The position numbers were made by a program, and so were the translations under genes. From Dyella sp. EPa41 (GTDB lineage: Bacteria > Pseudomonadota > Gammaproteobacteria > Xanthomonadales > Rhodanobacteraceae), in assembly GCF_016586165.1 (NCBI RefSeq), contig NZ_BCPR01000013.1, positions 1-64,000 on the forward strand: a stretch of 64,000 nt of DNA, in the 5' to 3' direction. The notes beneath the pieces are model-generated. The model was not told the DNA's origin. It saw only the letters and a list, made by a program, of their open reading frames with translations, and ran no database searches. Shown one piece after another: positions 9,904 through 18,168 of this stretch (positions are counted from its first letter, which is position 1; every line of letters starts with the position of its first letter).

Positions 9904-10182
9904 TACTGCTTTCTCCCTTGTTGAACCAAAGGTGAAGCTAGGGGCCGAACAGAAGGAAGACTGAGAAGTGCATCGCAAATAATTGCAGTTCGTAGGCTTC
10001 GCGAAAGGTAGTGCCGACGGAGGCGTTAGTTCTTCCGAACCGATGCCCACACTTCAATGCCGTGGCGCCGCATGGGTAATCGCCAGAAGGGGGAGCTCGT
10101 TTTCTTCCCTGTAAATAATCAGTTACGGCGACAACGGTCGCGCGTGAAGGTGCTGACCCGGGAAAGAAGACGTTAATTTACG

Positions 10183-10223
10183 CTTACGGGAAGTTGACAT
10201 TCCGTAAGAAAACACTCTACCTT
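10183..10223 (+). promoter_or_regulatory. Promoter and dyad, second TonB receptor
   Basis: TTGACA (10194-10199) and TACCTT (10218-10223) with an 18-bp spacer repeat the promoter of the first receptor. CTTACGG (10183-10189) and CCGTAAG (10202-10208) form a perfect dyad around the -35. The bases immediately around it (GTAAGAAAAC, CTCTACCTTCAC) are almost unchanged from the first copy while sequence further out has diverged, which argues for functional constraint. The rest of 9904-10180 shows no gene. Confidence 0.6.
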
Positions 10224-10303
10224 CACCAGCAAGCCCTATCGACGACAGCTTGTAGACAGGTTCAGCGACGAGTCGCAAGCACCTACGTGTCGCGTCAGGG
10301 GGG

Positions 10304-10430
10304 AGGGTGGTTTCTGCAGGGGGAGCCTGACAGGACCGCACCACACGGCAACTTGAACCGATCGTCCTCTGGACGACCGGCAGGCTTCTTTTTGCCCTTT
10401 TTTCGGGGCTGTTACGGGGAGATCCATTAG
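10304..10430 (+). promoter_or_regulatory. Conserved 5' leader of second TonB receptor
   Basis: Counterpart of the leader at 5931-6049. It keeps GCAGGGGGAGCCTGACAG, a TCGTCC-TCT-GGACGA hairpin (10362-10376), GGCAGGCTTCTTTTTGCCC and GGGGAGATCCA before the start codon. The hairpin stem is conserved while the loop differs (TCT versus CAA), the pattern expected of a real RNA stem. Confidence 0.45.
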
Positions 10431-13400
10431 ATGAGCTTTCGTATGTTGAATCGGGCGGTGATGCTGCGTCGGACGACGCTGGCTGCCGCGATGACCATGG
10501 GCCTGGCCGGCGTGGCTTTCGCCCAGTCCACCACCGGCACCATCTTCGGCCAGGCGGAAGCCGGCGAAACGGTCACCGTCACCAGTTCCACCGGCATCAG
10601 CCGTTCGGCGACCGTGGATACCTCGGGCCGCTATCGCATCAGCAACCTGCCGCTGGGCACCTATTCGGTGGTCTTGCAGAAGGACGGCGCCACCGTCGAC
10701 AGCCGCAAGGATGTCGCCATCACGGTGAACGCGGGTACGGAAGTGACCTTTGCGGCGGCCGCCAACGCGCAGGCGCTGGCTTCGGTGACGGTGACCGCCA
10801 ATGCGCTGCCGGCCATCGACGTGTCGTCGGTGGATTCGCGCACGGTGATCACCTCGCAGGATCTCGAGCGTTTGCCGCTCGGCCGTAGCGCCGAAGCCAT
10901 TGCCTTGCTGGCGCCGGGCGTGGTGCAGGGTAGCGGCTACTTCGCCGGCCAGAAGGCGGGTTCGCCGGTGGTGTCGTTCGGCGGCTCCTCGGTGAGCGAG
11001 AACGCGTACTACATCAATGGCTACAACACGACCGATCCACTGAGCAACCTCGGCGGCATTGGCCTGCCTTATGGCGCCATCGACCAGCAGGAAATCTACA
11101 CGGGCGGCTACAGCGCCATGTACGGCCGTTCCGATGGCGGCGTGATCAGTCAGGTGGGCAAGCGCGGCACCAACGAATGGCACTTCGGTGGCCAGATCAT
11201 GTGGTCGCCCAAGTTCCTGGCAGAGGACCCGAAGGACGCGCTGTTCCCGAACCAGGCTCTGCCGAATGGCGATGAGTACACCGACAGCTCGCTGCCGGGC
11301 ACCAAGTACCGCAGCCGCAAGGGCAATACGAAGTGGAACACCACGTACGACTTATACGTGGGCGGTCCGCTGATCAAGGACAAGCTGTTCTTCTTCGTGG
11401 CAGCGGAAGCCGAGAAGGAGCAGGGTACGTCGACCTCTTCGGCGACCTCCGCGCAGCCGGCCAACACGAATTACAAGTACAGCGTGCCGAAGTACTACGT
11501 AAAGCTGGACTGGAACATCAACGACAGCAACATCCTCGAGCTGACCGGCATCTCCAACAAGACGGAGTACAGCGGCGTCAAGTACGCGTACGACTACGAG
11601 ACCGGCAAGACCGGCGAGTTCATCGGCAACGACACGTCGACGAAGACGGGTTCGGATATCTGGGTCGGCAAGTACACCAGCTATATCACCGACAACCTGA
11701 CGTTCTCCGCGACTTACGGCCAGAACCGCGCGATCGACTACTCCAATGTCCCAGGTATCGATCCCAGCCTGGTATACCTGAGCAGTCCGACCAATCAGGA
11801 TCCGGCCATCACCGGCGGCAACCCGATCTATAACGGCAACACCATCCTCTATGTGAAGGACCCGAACGCGCACAACAAGACCCATGGTCTGCGTCTCGAC
11901 CTGGAGTACAAGCTCGGCGACCACACGCTGGCGGCCGGTATCGACAACATGCACTACACCGCGACCGACGAAGGTCAGCAGGTGAGCGGCCCGGCCTATG
12001 CGTGGCTCTACGGCCACACCTCCCGTCCGAACAATCCGCTGTCGGCGGGTCAGGGTGTTGGCGCGCCGGGCGGTGACGGTTACTACGTCCGCAAGTACGT
12101 CTTCACCACCACCACCAGCATGTCGGTGGACCAGAAGGCCCAGTACCTGGAAGACCGCTGGCAGATCAACGACAAGTTTCTGTTGAATCTGGGTATCCGC
12201 AACGACCAGTTCACCAACTACAACAGCGCGGGCAAAGCGTACGTCGACAACAATAACCAGTGGGCGCCGCGCCTGGGCTTCAGCTGGGATGTGTTCGGCG
12301 ACTCCAGCTTCAAGGTATTCGGCAATCTCGGCCGTTACTATCTGGCTCTGCCCAACAGCGTAGCGATCCGTGGCGCTTCGGCATCCACGTTCACCTATGA
12401 GTACTTCACCTATTCGGGTATCGACGCCAACGGCAACCCGACCGGCTTGACGCCGCTTGGCCCAGGCCCGGTGTCGACCAACGGCGAGTATGGCCAGGCG
12501 CCTGATGCCAAGACGGTGACCGCCAGCAACCTCAAGTCGCAGTACCAGGACGAAGCCATCCTCGGCTTCAGCAAGATGCTGGGCACCGATTGGGTATTTG
12601 GCGCCAAGGGCACGGTGCGCAAGCTGCAGACGGCCATTGACGACGTTTGCGACATGGACCCTCTGATCAACAAGGCGGTTGCACAGGGTATTGACCCGGA
12701 TTCCGTAAACCTGCCGAACGGCTGCCTGATCTTCAATCCGGGCGAGAACAACTCGTTCCTGCTGGCCAAGGTGGATGGCTCGGGCTACGAGAAGGTGAAC
12801 ATGTCGACGAAGGACTGGGGCTTCTCCACCGGCGCCAAGCGCAAGTACTACGCCCTGGACCTGTTCCTGGAGCATCCGTTCGATGGCAAGTGGCAGGCAC
12901 GCGTGGACTACACGTTCTCGCGCAGCTACGGCAACACGGAAGGCCAGGTGCTTTCCACGATCGGCCAGGACGACATCTCCAAGACGCAGGACTGGGATTC
13001 GGCTCCGCTCATGGTCAACAGCAACGGCGTGCTTTCGAACGACCGCACGCACCAGCTGAAGGCTTACGGCAGCTACATGGTGTCGCCGGAATGGATGGTA
13101 TCGGGCGCCCTGCGCGTGATGTCGGGCGCGCCGAAGGCCTGCCTGGGCTACTACGGTCCGGATGAAACCGATCCCACCACCGGTTATGGCTCGGCCTATC
13201 GCTGGTGCGGCGGCAAGCCGTCCACTCTGGGTACGATCGGTCACCTGCCGTGGCAGAAGATCGTTGACCTGGGCGTGACTTACCGTCCGGCGTTCGCCGA
13301 CAACAAGCTCGCCTTCAGCCTCAATGTCTTCAACGTGTTCAACGAGCGCAAGCCGACCGTGCTGGAAGCGACGTACGAGGATTCCCCGTTCACCGTCTCC

Positions 13401-13472
13401 AACGCCTACGGCACGACGCAGTACCAGACCACGCCGCGCTACGCCCGTTTCGCGGTCTCGTACGACTTCTAA
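10431..13472 (+). CDS. Oar-like TonB-dependent outer-membrane receptor
   Basis: A 1013-aa paralogue of the 6050-9094 product with the same architecture: signal peptide ending AGVAFAQ, carboxypeptidase-regulatory-like domain (about 32-110), plug (about 115-240) and a barrel ending FAVSYDF. The N-terminal 240 residues and the last third are nearly the same in both. Differences cluster in loop-like segments, for example after AWLYGHTSRPNN, around residues 545-560, and in the cysteine-containing segment DDVCDMDPLINKA. That pattern suggests divergence in extracellular loops and hence in ligand. Both have the same promoter, dyad and leader, so they are probably co-regulated although each has its own terminator. 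Confidence 0.93.
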   Translation: MSFRMLNRAVMLRRTTLAAAMTMGLAGVAFAQSTTGTIFGQAEAGETVTVTSSTGISRSATVDTSGRYRISNLPLGTYSVVLQKDGATVDSRKDVAITVNAGTEVTFAAAANAQALASVTVTANALPAIDVSSVDSRTVITSQDLERLPLGRSAEAIALLAPGVVQGSGYFAGQKAGSPVVSFGGSSVSENAYYINGYNTTDPLSNLGGIGLPYGAIDQQEIYTGGYSAMYGRSDGGVISQVGKRGTNEWHFGGQIMWSPKFLAEDPKDALFPNQALPNGDEYTDSSLPGTKYRSRKGNTKWNTTYDLYVGGPLIKDKLFFFVAAEAEKEQGTSTSSATSAQPANTNYKYSVPKYYVKLDWNINDSNILELTGISNKTEYSGVKYAYDYETGKTGEFIGNDTSTKTGSDIWVGKYTSYITDNLTFSATYGQNRAIDYSNVPGIDPSLVYLSSPTNQDPAITGGNPIYNGNTILYVKDPNAHNKTHGLRLDLEYKLGDHTLAAGIDNMHYTATDEGQQVSGPAYAWLYGHTSRPNNPLSAGQGVGAPGGDGYYVRKYVFTTTTSMSVDQKAQYLEDRWQINDKFLLNLGIRNDQFTNYNSAGKAYVDNNNQWAPRLGFSWDVFGDSSFKVFGNLGRYYLALPNSVAIRGASASTFTYEYFTYSGIDANGNPTGLTPLGPGPVSTNGEYGQAPDAKTVTASNLKSQYQDEAILGFSKMLGTDWVFGAKGTVRKLQTAIDDVCDMDPLINKAVAQGIDPDSVNLPNGCLIFNPGENNSFLLAKVDGSGYEKVNMSTKDWGFSTGAKRKYYALDLFLEHPFDGKWQARVDYTFSRSYGNTEGQVLSTIGQDDISKTQDWDSAPLMVNSNGVLSNDRTHQLKAYGSYMVSPEWMVSGALRVMSGAPKACLGYYGPDETDPTTGYGSAYRWCGGKPSTLGTIGHLPWQKIVDLGVTYRPAFADNKLAFSLNVFNVFNERKPTVLEATYEDSPFTVSNAYGTTQYQTTPRYARFAVSYDF

Positions 13473-13499
13473 GCCAGTCCCGCCGGCCGCAAGGCCGGC

Positions 13500-13540
13500 T
13501 CGCCACACGATGCCACCTCCCTCCCGGCATCGTGTGGCGA
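13500..13540. repeat. 15-bp perfect inverted repeat after receptor gene
   Basis: TCGCCACACGATGCC (13500-13514) and GGCATCGTGTGGCGA (13526-13540) pair perfectly around an 11-base pyrimidine loop. There is no T-run, and a normal terminator follows at 13576, so it may be an mRNA 3'-end stabiliser or a protein site. Confidence 0.55.
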
Positions 13541-13575
13541 CCTCATCGCAAAGAAAGATGCACAGCGCTTTGCAG

Positions 13576-13603
13576 CCGCCGGCTTATCCCGGCGGTTTTT
13601 TTT
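13576..13603 (+). terminator. Intrinsic terminator after second TonB receptor
   Basis: CCGCCGG (13576-13582) pairs with CCGGCGG (13589-13595) and is followed by eight T residues. Confidence 0.88.
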
Positions 13604-13922
13604 ATGCAGTGCGAACGCCCCGTGGCGGCCGCGCTTATGTCGCGACGGTATTGGCGGACAATGCTGGTGGGGTCTCTGCCTCAGGTCGTACACCCCAAGC
13701 CCGGGCGACGGTGAGCGCGGTCCTTGTCCGCCGCGAGCACGGGGCATCCCGCCGCGCCGTGTTTGCGCGCGAAAGCGTGCCTATCTTGGCTCTGGCGCCG
13801 TCATTGGCAACGGTCGACGAAAAGCGTTCCCACCTCTGCTGGATAGGCAGCCATCGATCGACGCCGGTCTGCCAACAGTGCACTTCACCTTGACCGTGGT
13901 GACGCCGCCGCAACGTAATGGC
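13604..13922. other. Gap with no recognisable gene
   Basis: Between the receptor terminator and the 3' end of motB. The open frames here have no recognisable motifs or ribosome-binding sites, and I see no repeat or promoter. Confidence 0.5.
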
Positions 13923-14948
13923 TCAGGGTGAAGCGGGGCGCACCTGTGCAGCGTCCTCGGGAGCCGCGTTGTGGCTGGCTTCGATGGTGGGCGTTGCCAT
14001 GGCCGCCGGCGCGATGGGCGCGACGTCGGGCAGCAGGGCGTTTGTCGCCTTCGCGTCGACGGGGCCGGCGTCCTGCGACAGCGAGCTCGCTTCGGCCTGC
14101 TTGTTCATCACGATGATGCTGATGCGGCGGTTGATCGGATCACCCGGATTGGCGCGGTCGAAGGGCACCGACGCTGCCAGTCCCACCACGCGCGCGATCT
14201 TGTCTTCGCTCATGCCACCGGTGAGCAAAGCGCGCCGCGCCGCGTTGGCGCGATCGGCCGAAAGCTCCCAGTTGCCGTAGTGATGATCGCTGCTGTACTG
14301 CGCATCGTCGGTATGGCCCGAGATGCTGATGCGGTTGGGTACGCGATTGATGAAGCCGGCCAGTTCCTGCAGGATCGTCGTGGTATACGGCCTCAGCTGC
14401 GCACTGCCCAGGTCGAACATCGGGCGGTTCTGCTTGTCCACGATCTGGATGCGCAGCCCCTCGGGCGTGATGTCCAGCAAGAGCTGGTCCTTGAACGGCT
14501 CGAGCGCCTGGCTGCTCTGGATGGCGGCCTGCAATTGCTGCATCAGTTCTTCCAGCCGGGCGCGTTCCTGCTTGCGCGCTTCCTTCTCGATCTCCTTCGG
14601 ATCGACGCTGGCCGCGGCGGCGTTCTGTTTGTCGTGGCCGGGGCCGTGCGGCAGATCCATCGCGCCGCCGAGCTTGATCATGCTGTTGCTGGCGCCGCCC
14701 GGACCGGTCTGGCCGGAAGGCGCCATGGTGCTCGTTCCCTGCGTCATGCTGGGATTCTTGAAGTATTCGGAAATGGCCGCGCGTTGCTGCCGCGTGCCGG
14801 CGCCGATCAGCCACATCACCAGGAAGAAGGCCATCATCGCCGTTACGAAGTCGGCATAGGCCACTTTCCACGCGCCGCCGTGATGGCCATGCCCGCGCCG
14901 CTTTACGCGGCGCACGATGATGGGCGTCAAGTCGCCTTGATCGCTCAT
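13923..14948 (-). CDS. motB: Flagellar motor stator protein MotB
   Basis: MotB anchors the proton-driven flagellar stator to peptidoglycan. The 341-aa protein has a basic N-terminus (VRRVKRRGHGHH), one membrane helix with the proton-binding aspartate in YADFVTAMMAFFLVMWLIG, a plug and linker, and a C-terminal OmpA-like peptidoglycan-binding domain with ISISGHTDD and LSADRANAARRALL. The tail after about residue 295 is Ala/Pro-rich. Its ATG overlaps the motA stop codon (ATGA), so the two are translationally coupled and made from the sigma-28 promoter ahead of motA. Confidence 0.95.
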   Translation of the reverse strand: MSDQGDLTPIIVRRVKRRGHGHHGGAWKVAYADFVTAMMAFFLVMWLIGAGTRQQRAAISEYFKNPSMTQGTSTMAPSGQTGPGGASNSMIKLGGAMDLPHGPGHDKQNAAAASVDPKEIEKEARKQERARLEELMQQLQAAIQSSQALEPFKDQLLLDITPEGLRIQIVDKQNRPMFDLGSAQLRPYTTTILQELAGFINRVPNRISISGHTDDAQYSSDHHYGNWELSADRANAARRALLTGGMSEDKIARVVGLAASVPFDRANPGDPINRRISIIVMNKQAEASSLSQDAGPVDAKATNALLPDVAPIAPAAMATPTIEASHNAAPEDAAQVRPASP

Positions 14949-15814
14949 GCCGTCGCCTTGCGTGGCGACGCCTTGAGATGGTCTTCCAGGTCCTGGAAGC
15001 CGGGGCGGGTATGGGTGGAAAGCGACTTGCGGGCGAATTCCACGGCGACCTTGGGGTTATAGCCGCGAAGGTTGGCGAGCAGGGCGATCTTCACGCACTC
15101 GAATGCGCGGCCATCTTCCTGCACGCGGTTTTCCATCGCCGCGCCCAGTGGGCCGACGAAGCCATAGCACAGCAGGATGCCGAGGAAGGTGCCGACCAGT
15201 GCGCCCGCGATGTGCATGCCGATGCGCGAGGTGTCGTCGCCGAGCTGAGACATGGTGGTGACGATGCCGAGCACGGCTGCCACGATGCCGAAGCCCGGCA
15301 GCGCATCGGCCATCTTGGTCACCGCCATCGCAGGCGCCATGGCTTCGTGGTGATGCGTTTCCAGCTCCACTTCCAGCAGCTGCTCGAGCTCGTGCGGATT
15401 CATGCTGCCACCGACGATCAGGCGCAGGCAGTCGGTGGTGAATTCGATCAGGTGATGCTCGCGCAACAGGCGCGGGTAGGCGGAGAACAGCGAACTCGAT
15501 TGCGGGTCTTCGATGTGTTCTTCGATGCCGAGCAGGCCTTCCTTGCGCATGAGGCTGAACAGGTCGTAGAGCATCGACAGCAGGTCGATGTAATCCTGCT
15601 TCGAATACTTGGGCCCCTTCAGCAGGCCCATCGCATCGCGCAGCGCCGCTTTCACCACCTTGGCCGGGTTCGCCGAGACGAAGGCGCCCACCGCGCCGCC
15701 GCCGATGATCAGCAATTCATAGGGTTGCCACAGCGCGAGAATCTGGCCATGCGACAACACGAAACCACCGAGCACGCACGCAAGGACCACGAAGGCGCCG
15801 ACGAGGACCAACAT
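14945..15814 (-). CDS. motA: Flagellar motor stator protein MotA
   Basis: MotA forms the ion channel of the stator with MotB and contacts the rotor. The 289-aa protein has four membrane helices (two near the N-terminus, two near residues 175-230 with DALPGFGIVAAVLGIV and GALVGTFLGILLCYGFVGP) and a large cytoplasmic loop carrying the charged rotor-contact residues. GGAG lies seven bases ahead of the ATG. The pair is not embedded in a larger flagellar cluster in this window, as is common in gammaproteobacteria. Confidence 0.95.
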   Translation of the reverse strand: MLVLVGAFVVLACVLGGFVLSHGQILALWQPYELLIIGGGAVGAFVSANPAKVVKAALRDAMGLLKGPKYSKQDYIDLLSMLYDLFSLMRKEGLLGIEEHIEDPQSSSLFSAYPRLLREHHLIEFTTDCLRLIVGGSMNPHELEQLLEVELETHHHEAMAPAMAVTKMADALPGFGIVAAVLGIVTTMSQLGDDTSRIGMHIAGALVGTFLGILLCYGFVGPLGAAMENRVQEDGRAFECVKIALLANLRGYNPKVAVEFARKSLSTHTRPGFQDLEDHLKASPRKATA

Positions 15815-15856
15815 ATTCGCTCCGGAATACGGAGCCCATTACTCCGTGCCCAGGGC

Positions 15857-15883
15857 TTATCGGCGCCTGCGCGGGAAAGTTGA
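15857..15883 (-). promoter_or_regulatory. Sigma-28 (FliA) promoter for motAB
   Basis: On the minus strand TCAACTTT (15883-15876) and GCCGATAA (15864-15857) are separated by 11 bp. This matches the class III flagellar consensus TAAAGTTT-N11-GCCGATAA at 6 of 8 and 8 of 8 positions. The start of transcription would fall about 35-40 bp upstream of the motA ATG. Confidence 0.75.
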
Positions 15884-16064
15884 GAAAACGTTTGGGTGGC
15901 CTGAAAACGCGCGTTTCCCGCCATCACGATGTTGCGGCATGGCTTCGTAAGGTTCGGGCAAGAAGGCAGTGTGGAGTTTGAAATGGCCGATGACGTCGTC
16001 ATCAACCACGCGCGCCTTACAACGCCTGCACTCATCCGCGCTTCTGGATAGGCTGCCGCGAAAG

Positions 16065-17180
16065 TCAGGCCGTCGACGCGCTTTCCTGGGCCACGTCGTC
16101 CGGCAATGGCGGTTCTGCGTGTGCCGACGACGGTTGCATGACGTGATGCCCCAGCGCATGCAGGTCGAGCTGGTCCACCGGGATCGGCTCGTAGTTCGGG
16201 CTGAAGGCCACCTCGCCGAATTTCCATCCCGCCGGGCGCCGCACCGCGCCCAGGAAGCGTTTGCATGCGTTCCAGTGCAGCCCGATCAGGCCGTGGTTGT
16301 TGTCGTCGTCCACCATCGGATCACCTACGCCGGTGGGGCGCAGCGGTTCGCCGTAGAGTGCCGTGCCGAACAGCACGTCCCAGATCGAGAACACCTGGCC
16401 GAAGTTGCAGTTGTGCAGGTTGGGCCGCGTCGGATCGACCAGCATGTGGTGAAGCCGGTGGAACTTCGGCGCGACGAACAGGCGATTGAATACCGGCCCA
16501 AAGCCGATGCGCACATTCGCGTGGGAGAAGTTCTGCACCAGTTCGCCGACCAGCACGAGCCAGGCGAACTGGTCGGGCTCCACGCCCATCACGATGCCGA
16601 CCGTCGCGAGAATCATCGACTGGATGAAACCGTCGATGAGGCTGCCGCGATCGTTCGTCCAGCAGCTCATCTGGCGCGTGCTGTGATGCATGCTGTGCAG
16701 CGCCCACCACCACGGCAGTGCGTGCTGCAGGCGATGCATCCAGTAGTAGGTGAAGTCATAGACGATGTAGTAGCAGCCGAACAGCAGCCACGGATGCTCT
16801 TTCAGCGCGGGAAACCAGTGAGTGATCGCCAGCGGCGATGCGCTTGCGTCGCTGGGGCCGGTATCGGGGCCGCCGAAATAATTGGCGATCGGCGTCAGCA
16901 CCAGGTAGCTGAAGATCGGGAAGATGCCGACTAGCATCAACAGCGTGTACTGGAAATCGACTTTCGTCAGCTTGCGATCGGTCCACTTCTCCGCCGGCAC
17001 AATGCTTTCCAGCGGCCGGAAGATGAAGCCGATGATGCACAGTTGCAGCGTGGCGATGAGCAGCGATTCGGCGATGTCGTTGGGGTCGCCCGCGAGGCCC
17101 TGCAAGTGCAGGAACTGCAGCACCGGCTGCACGCCATGGCTGCTGAACCAGTTGACCAGGTGGGACCACAGTTCGGACAT
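16065..17180 (-). CDS. Fatty acid hydroxylase / sterol desaturase family protein
   Basis: An integral-membrane di-iron oxygenase of the fatty acid hydroxylase superfamily, 371 aa from 17180. Several membrane helices surround histidine clusters typical of the family: YWMHRLQH, HSMHH and FHRLHH. The likely reaction is hydroxylation or desaturation of a lipid; the substrate cannot be read from sequence. A longer frame opens at 17243, but MSELWSHLVNW at 17180 begins near a plausible AAGG site and fits the family better. It stands alone, between motA and murU. Confidence 0.85.
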   Translation of the reverse strand: MSELWSHLVNWFSSHGVQPVLQFLHLQGLAGDPNDIAESLLIATLQLCIIGFIFRPLESIVPAEKWTDRKLTKVDFQYTLLMLVGIFPIFSYLVLTPIANYFGGPDTGPSDASASPLAITHWFPALKEHPWLLFGCYYIVYDFTYYWMHRLQHALPWWWALHSMHHSTRQMSCWTNDRGSLIDGFIQSMILATVGIVMGVEPDQFAWLVLVGELVQNFSHANVRIGFGPVFNRLFVAPKFHRLHHMLVDPTRPNLHNCNFGQVFSIWDVLFGTALYGEPLRPTGVGDPMVDDDNNHGLIGLHWNACKRFLGAVRRPAGWKFGEVAFSPNYEPIPVDQLDLHALGHHVMQPSSAHAEPPLPDDVAQESASTA

Positions 17181-17370
17181 CGTCGATACCTTGCGGGGAA
17201 AACGGACGGTCCTGCAAGGAGGCAGGTCGGACAAGCGCGCCACGCTGGCGCCCTCAGACTACAGAACCGGGCGGTTTAGGATACCTCCGTGTGCGGCAAA
17301 GCCTCAAACCGGCAGGATTTTGCGGCGCATGGTCTGGGCGAGGCACAGCCGCGGGCTTGCAAGCCTCATC

Positions 17371-17452
17371 TGTGGGAGCGCACCCTGTGCGCGACAGCCT
17401 GACGGAGCGTCGAGCCGGCAATTCTGCGGTCGCGCACAGGGTGCGCTCCCAC
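17371..17452. repeat. REP pair downstream of murU
   Basis: GTGGGAGCGCACCCTGTGCG (start of the copy at 17371-17398) faces its reverse complement at 17426-17452. This is the GTAG/GTGG-headed REP family seen at 20-140. It lies just past the murU stop codon and could act as terminator or mRNA stabiliser. Confidence 0.65.
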
Positions 17453-17457
17453 CGTTG

Positions 17458-18168
17458 TCATGTCTTGGCGAGGAGCTTTTCGTCGAGCTCGGCGAGCCTT
17501 TGGGGTGTACCCACATCGGCCCAGGCACCACGATGGTGGCTGCCATGCAGCTTTCCCTGCGACATCGCGCGTTCCAGCAGTGGCCTGAGCTTGAAGCGTG
17601 GCGGTTTTTCCCGCGCGCCGGCATCGTCGACCACATCGCGCCAGCCATCCAGCAGTTCGCGACGGAACACGCCGATCCCGCTGTAGGTGAGGCGAGGCAA
17701 CGTATCGCCATCGTGCAGTACACCCTGCGCGTCCAGGGAGAAATCGCCGCCGGGGTGATGCGCGGGATTGTCGACCATCAGCAGATGCCCGATGCCCGCG
17801 GGCGCCGCGGGCAGGGCGGCGAAATCCGCATCGGTCCATACATCGCCGCTGATGACCAGGAACGGTTCGGGTCCGAGCAGACCCAGCGCATTGAGCATGC
17901 CGCCGCCGGTTTCCAGCGGGGTGGGGCCTTCGTACGCATAACGAAGGCGCAACCCCCAGCGCGATCCATCACCGAGCGCGTCGGGAAACTGGTCGGCGAG
18001 ATGCGAGGTGTTGATCACCACGTAGCGCACGTCGATGGCCGCGAGCTTTTCCAGATGCCATTCGATCAGCGGCTTGGCGCCGACCTTCAACAAAGGCTTC
18101 GGCGTGTGGTTGGTGAGCGGGCGCATGCGCTCGCCCAGGCCGGCGGCGAAGATCAGCGCGTGCCTCAT
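17458..18168 (-). CDS. murU: MurNAc-1-phosphate uridylyltransferase (MurU)
   Basis: MurU makes UDP-MurNAc from MurNAc-1-phosphate and UTP, in the peptidoglycan-recycling shortcut that bypasses de novo UDP-MurNAc synthesis. The 236-aa protein has the nucleotidyltransferase fold signature FAAGLGERMRPLTNHTPKPLL at its N-terminus, PLETGGGMLNAL, and VISGDVWTD with the metal-binding aspartate. Database relatives are often labelled mannose-1-phosphate guanylyltransferase; the adjacent kinase and the length favour MurU. Its ATG overlaps the stop codon of amgK by four bases (ATGA). Confidence 0.87.
   Translation of the reverse strand: MRHALIFAAGLGERMRPLTNHTPKPLLKVGAKPLIEWHLEKLAAIDVRYVVINTSHLADQFPDALGDGSRWGLRLRYAYEGPTPLETGGGMLNALGLLGPEPFLVISGDVWTDADFAALPAAPAGIGHLLMVDNPAHHPGGDFSLDAQGVLHDGDTLPRLTYSGIGVFRRELLDGWRDVVDDAGAREKPPRFKLRPLLERAMSQGKLHGSHHRGAWADVGTPQRLAELDEKLLAKT

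Noticed and set aside
11352-13508. Minus-strand 718-codon open frame opposite the second TonB receptor
   Set aside because: Mirror of the receptor gene in a GC-rich region; no domain recognised.
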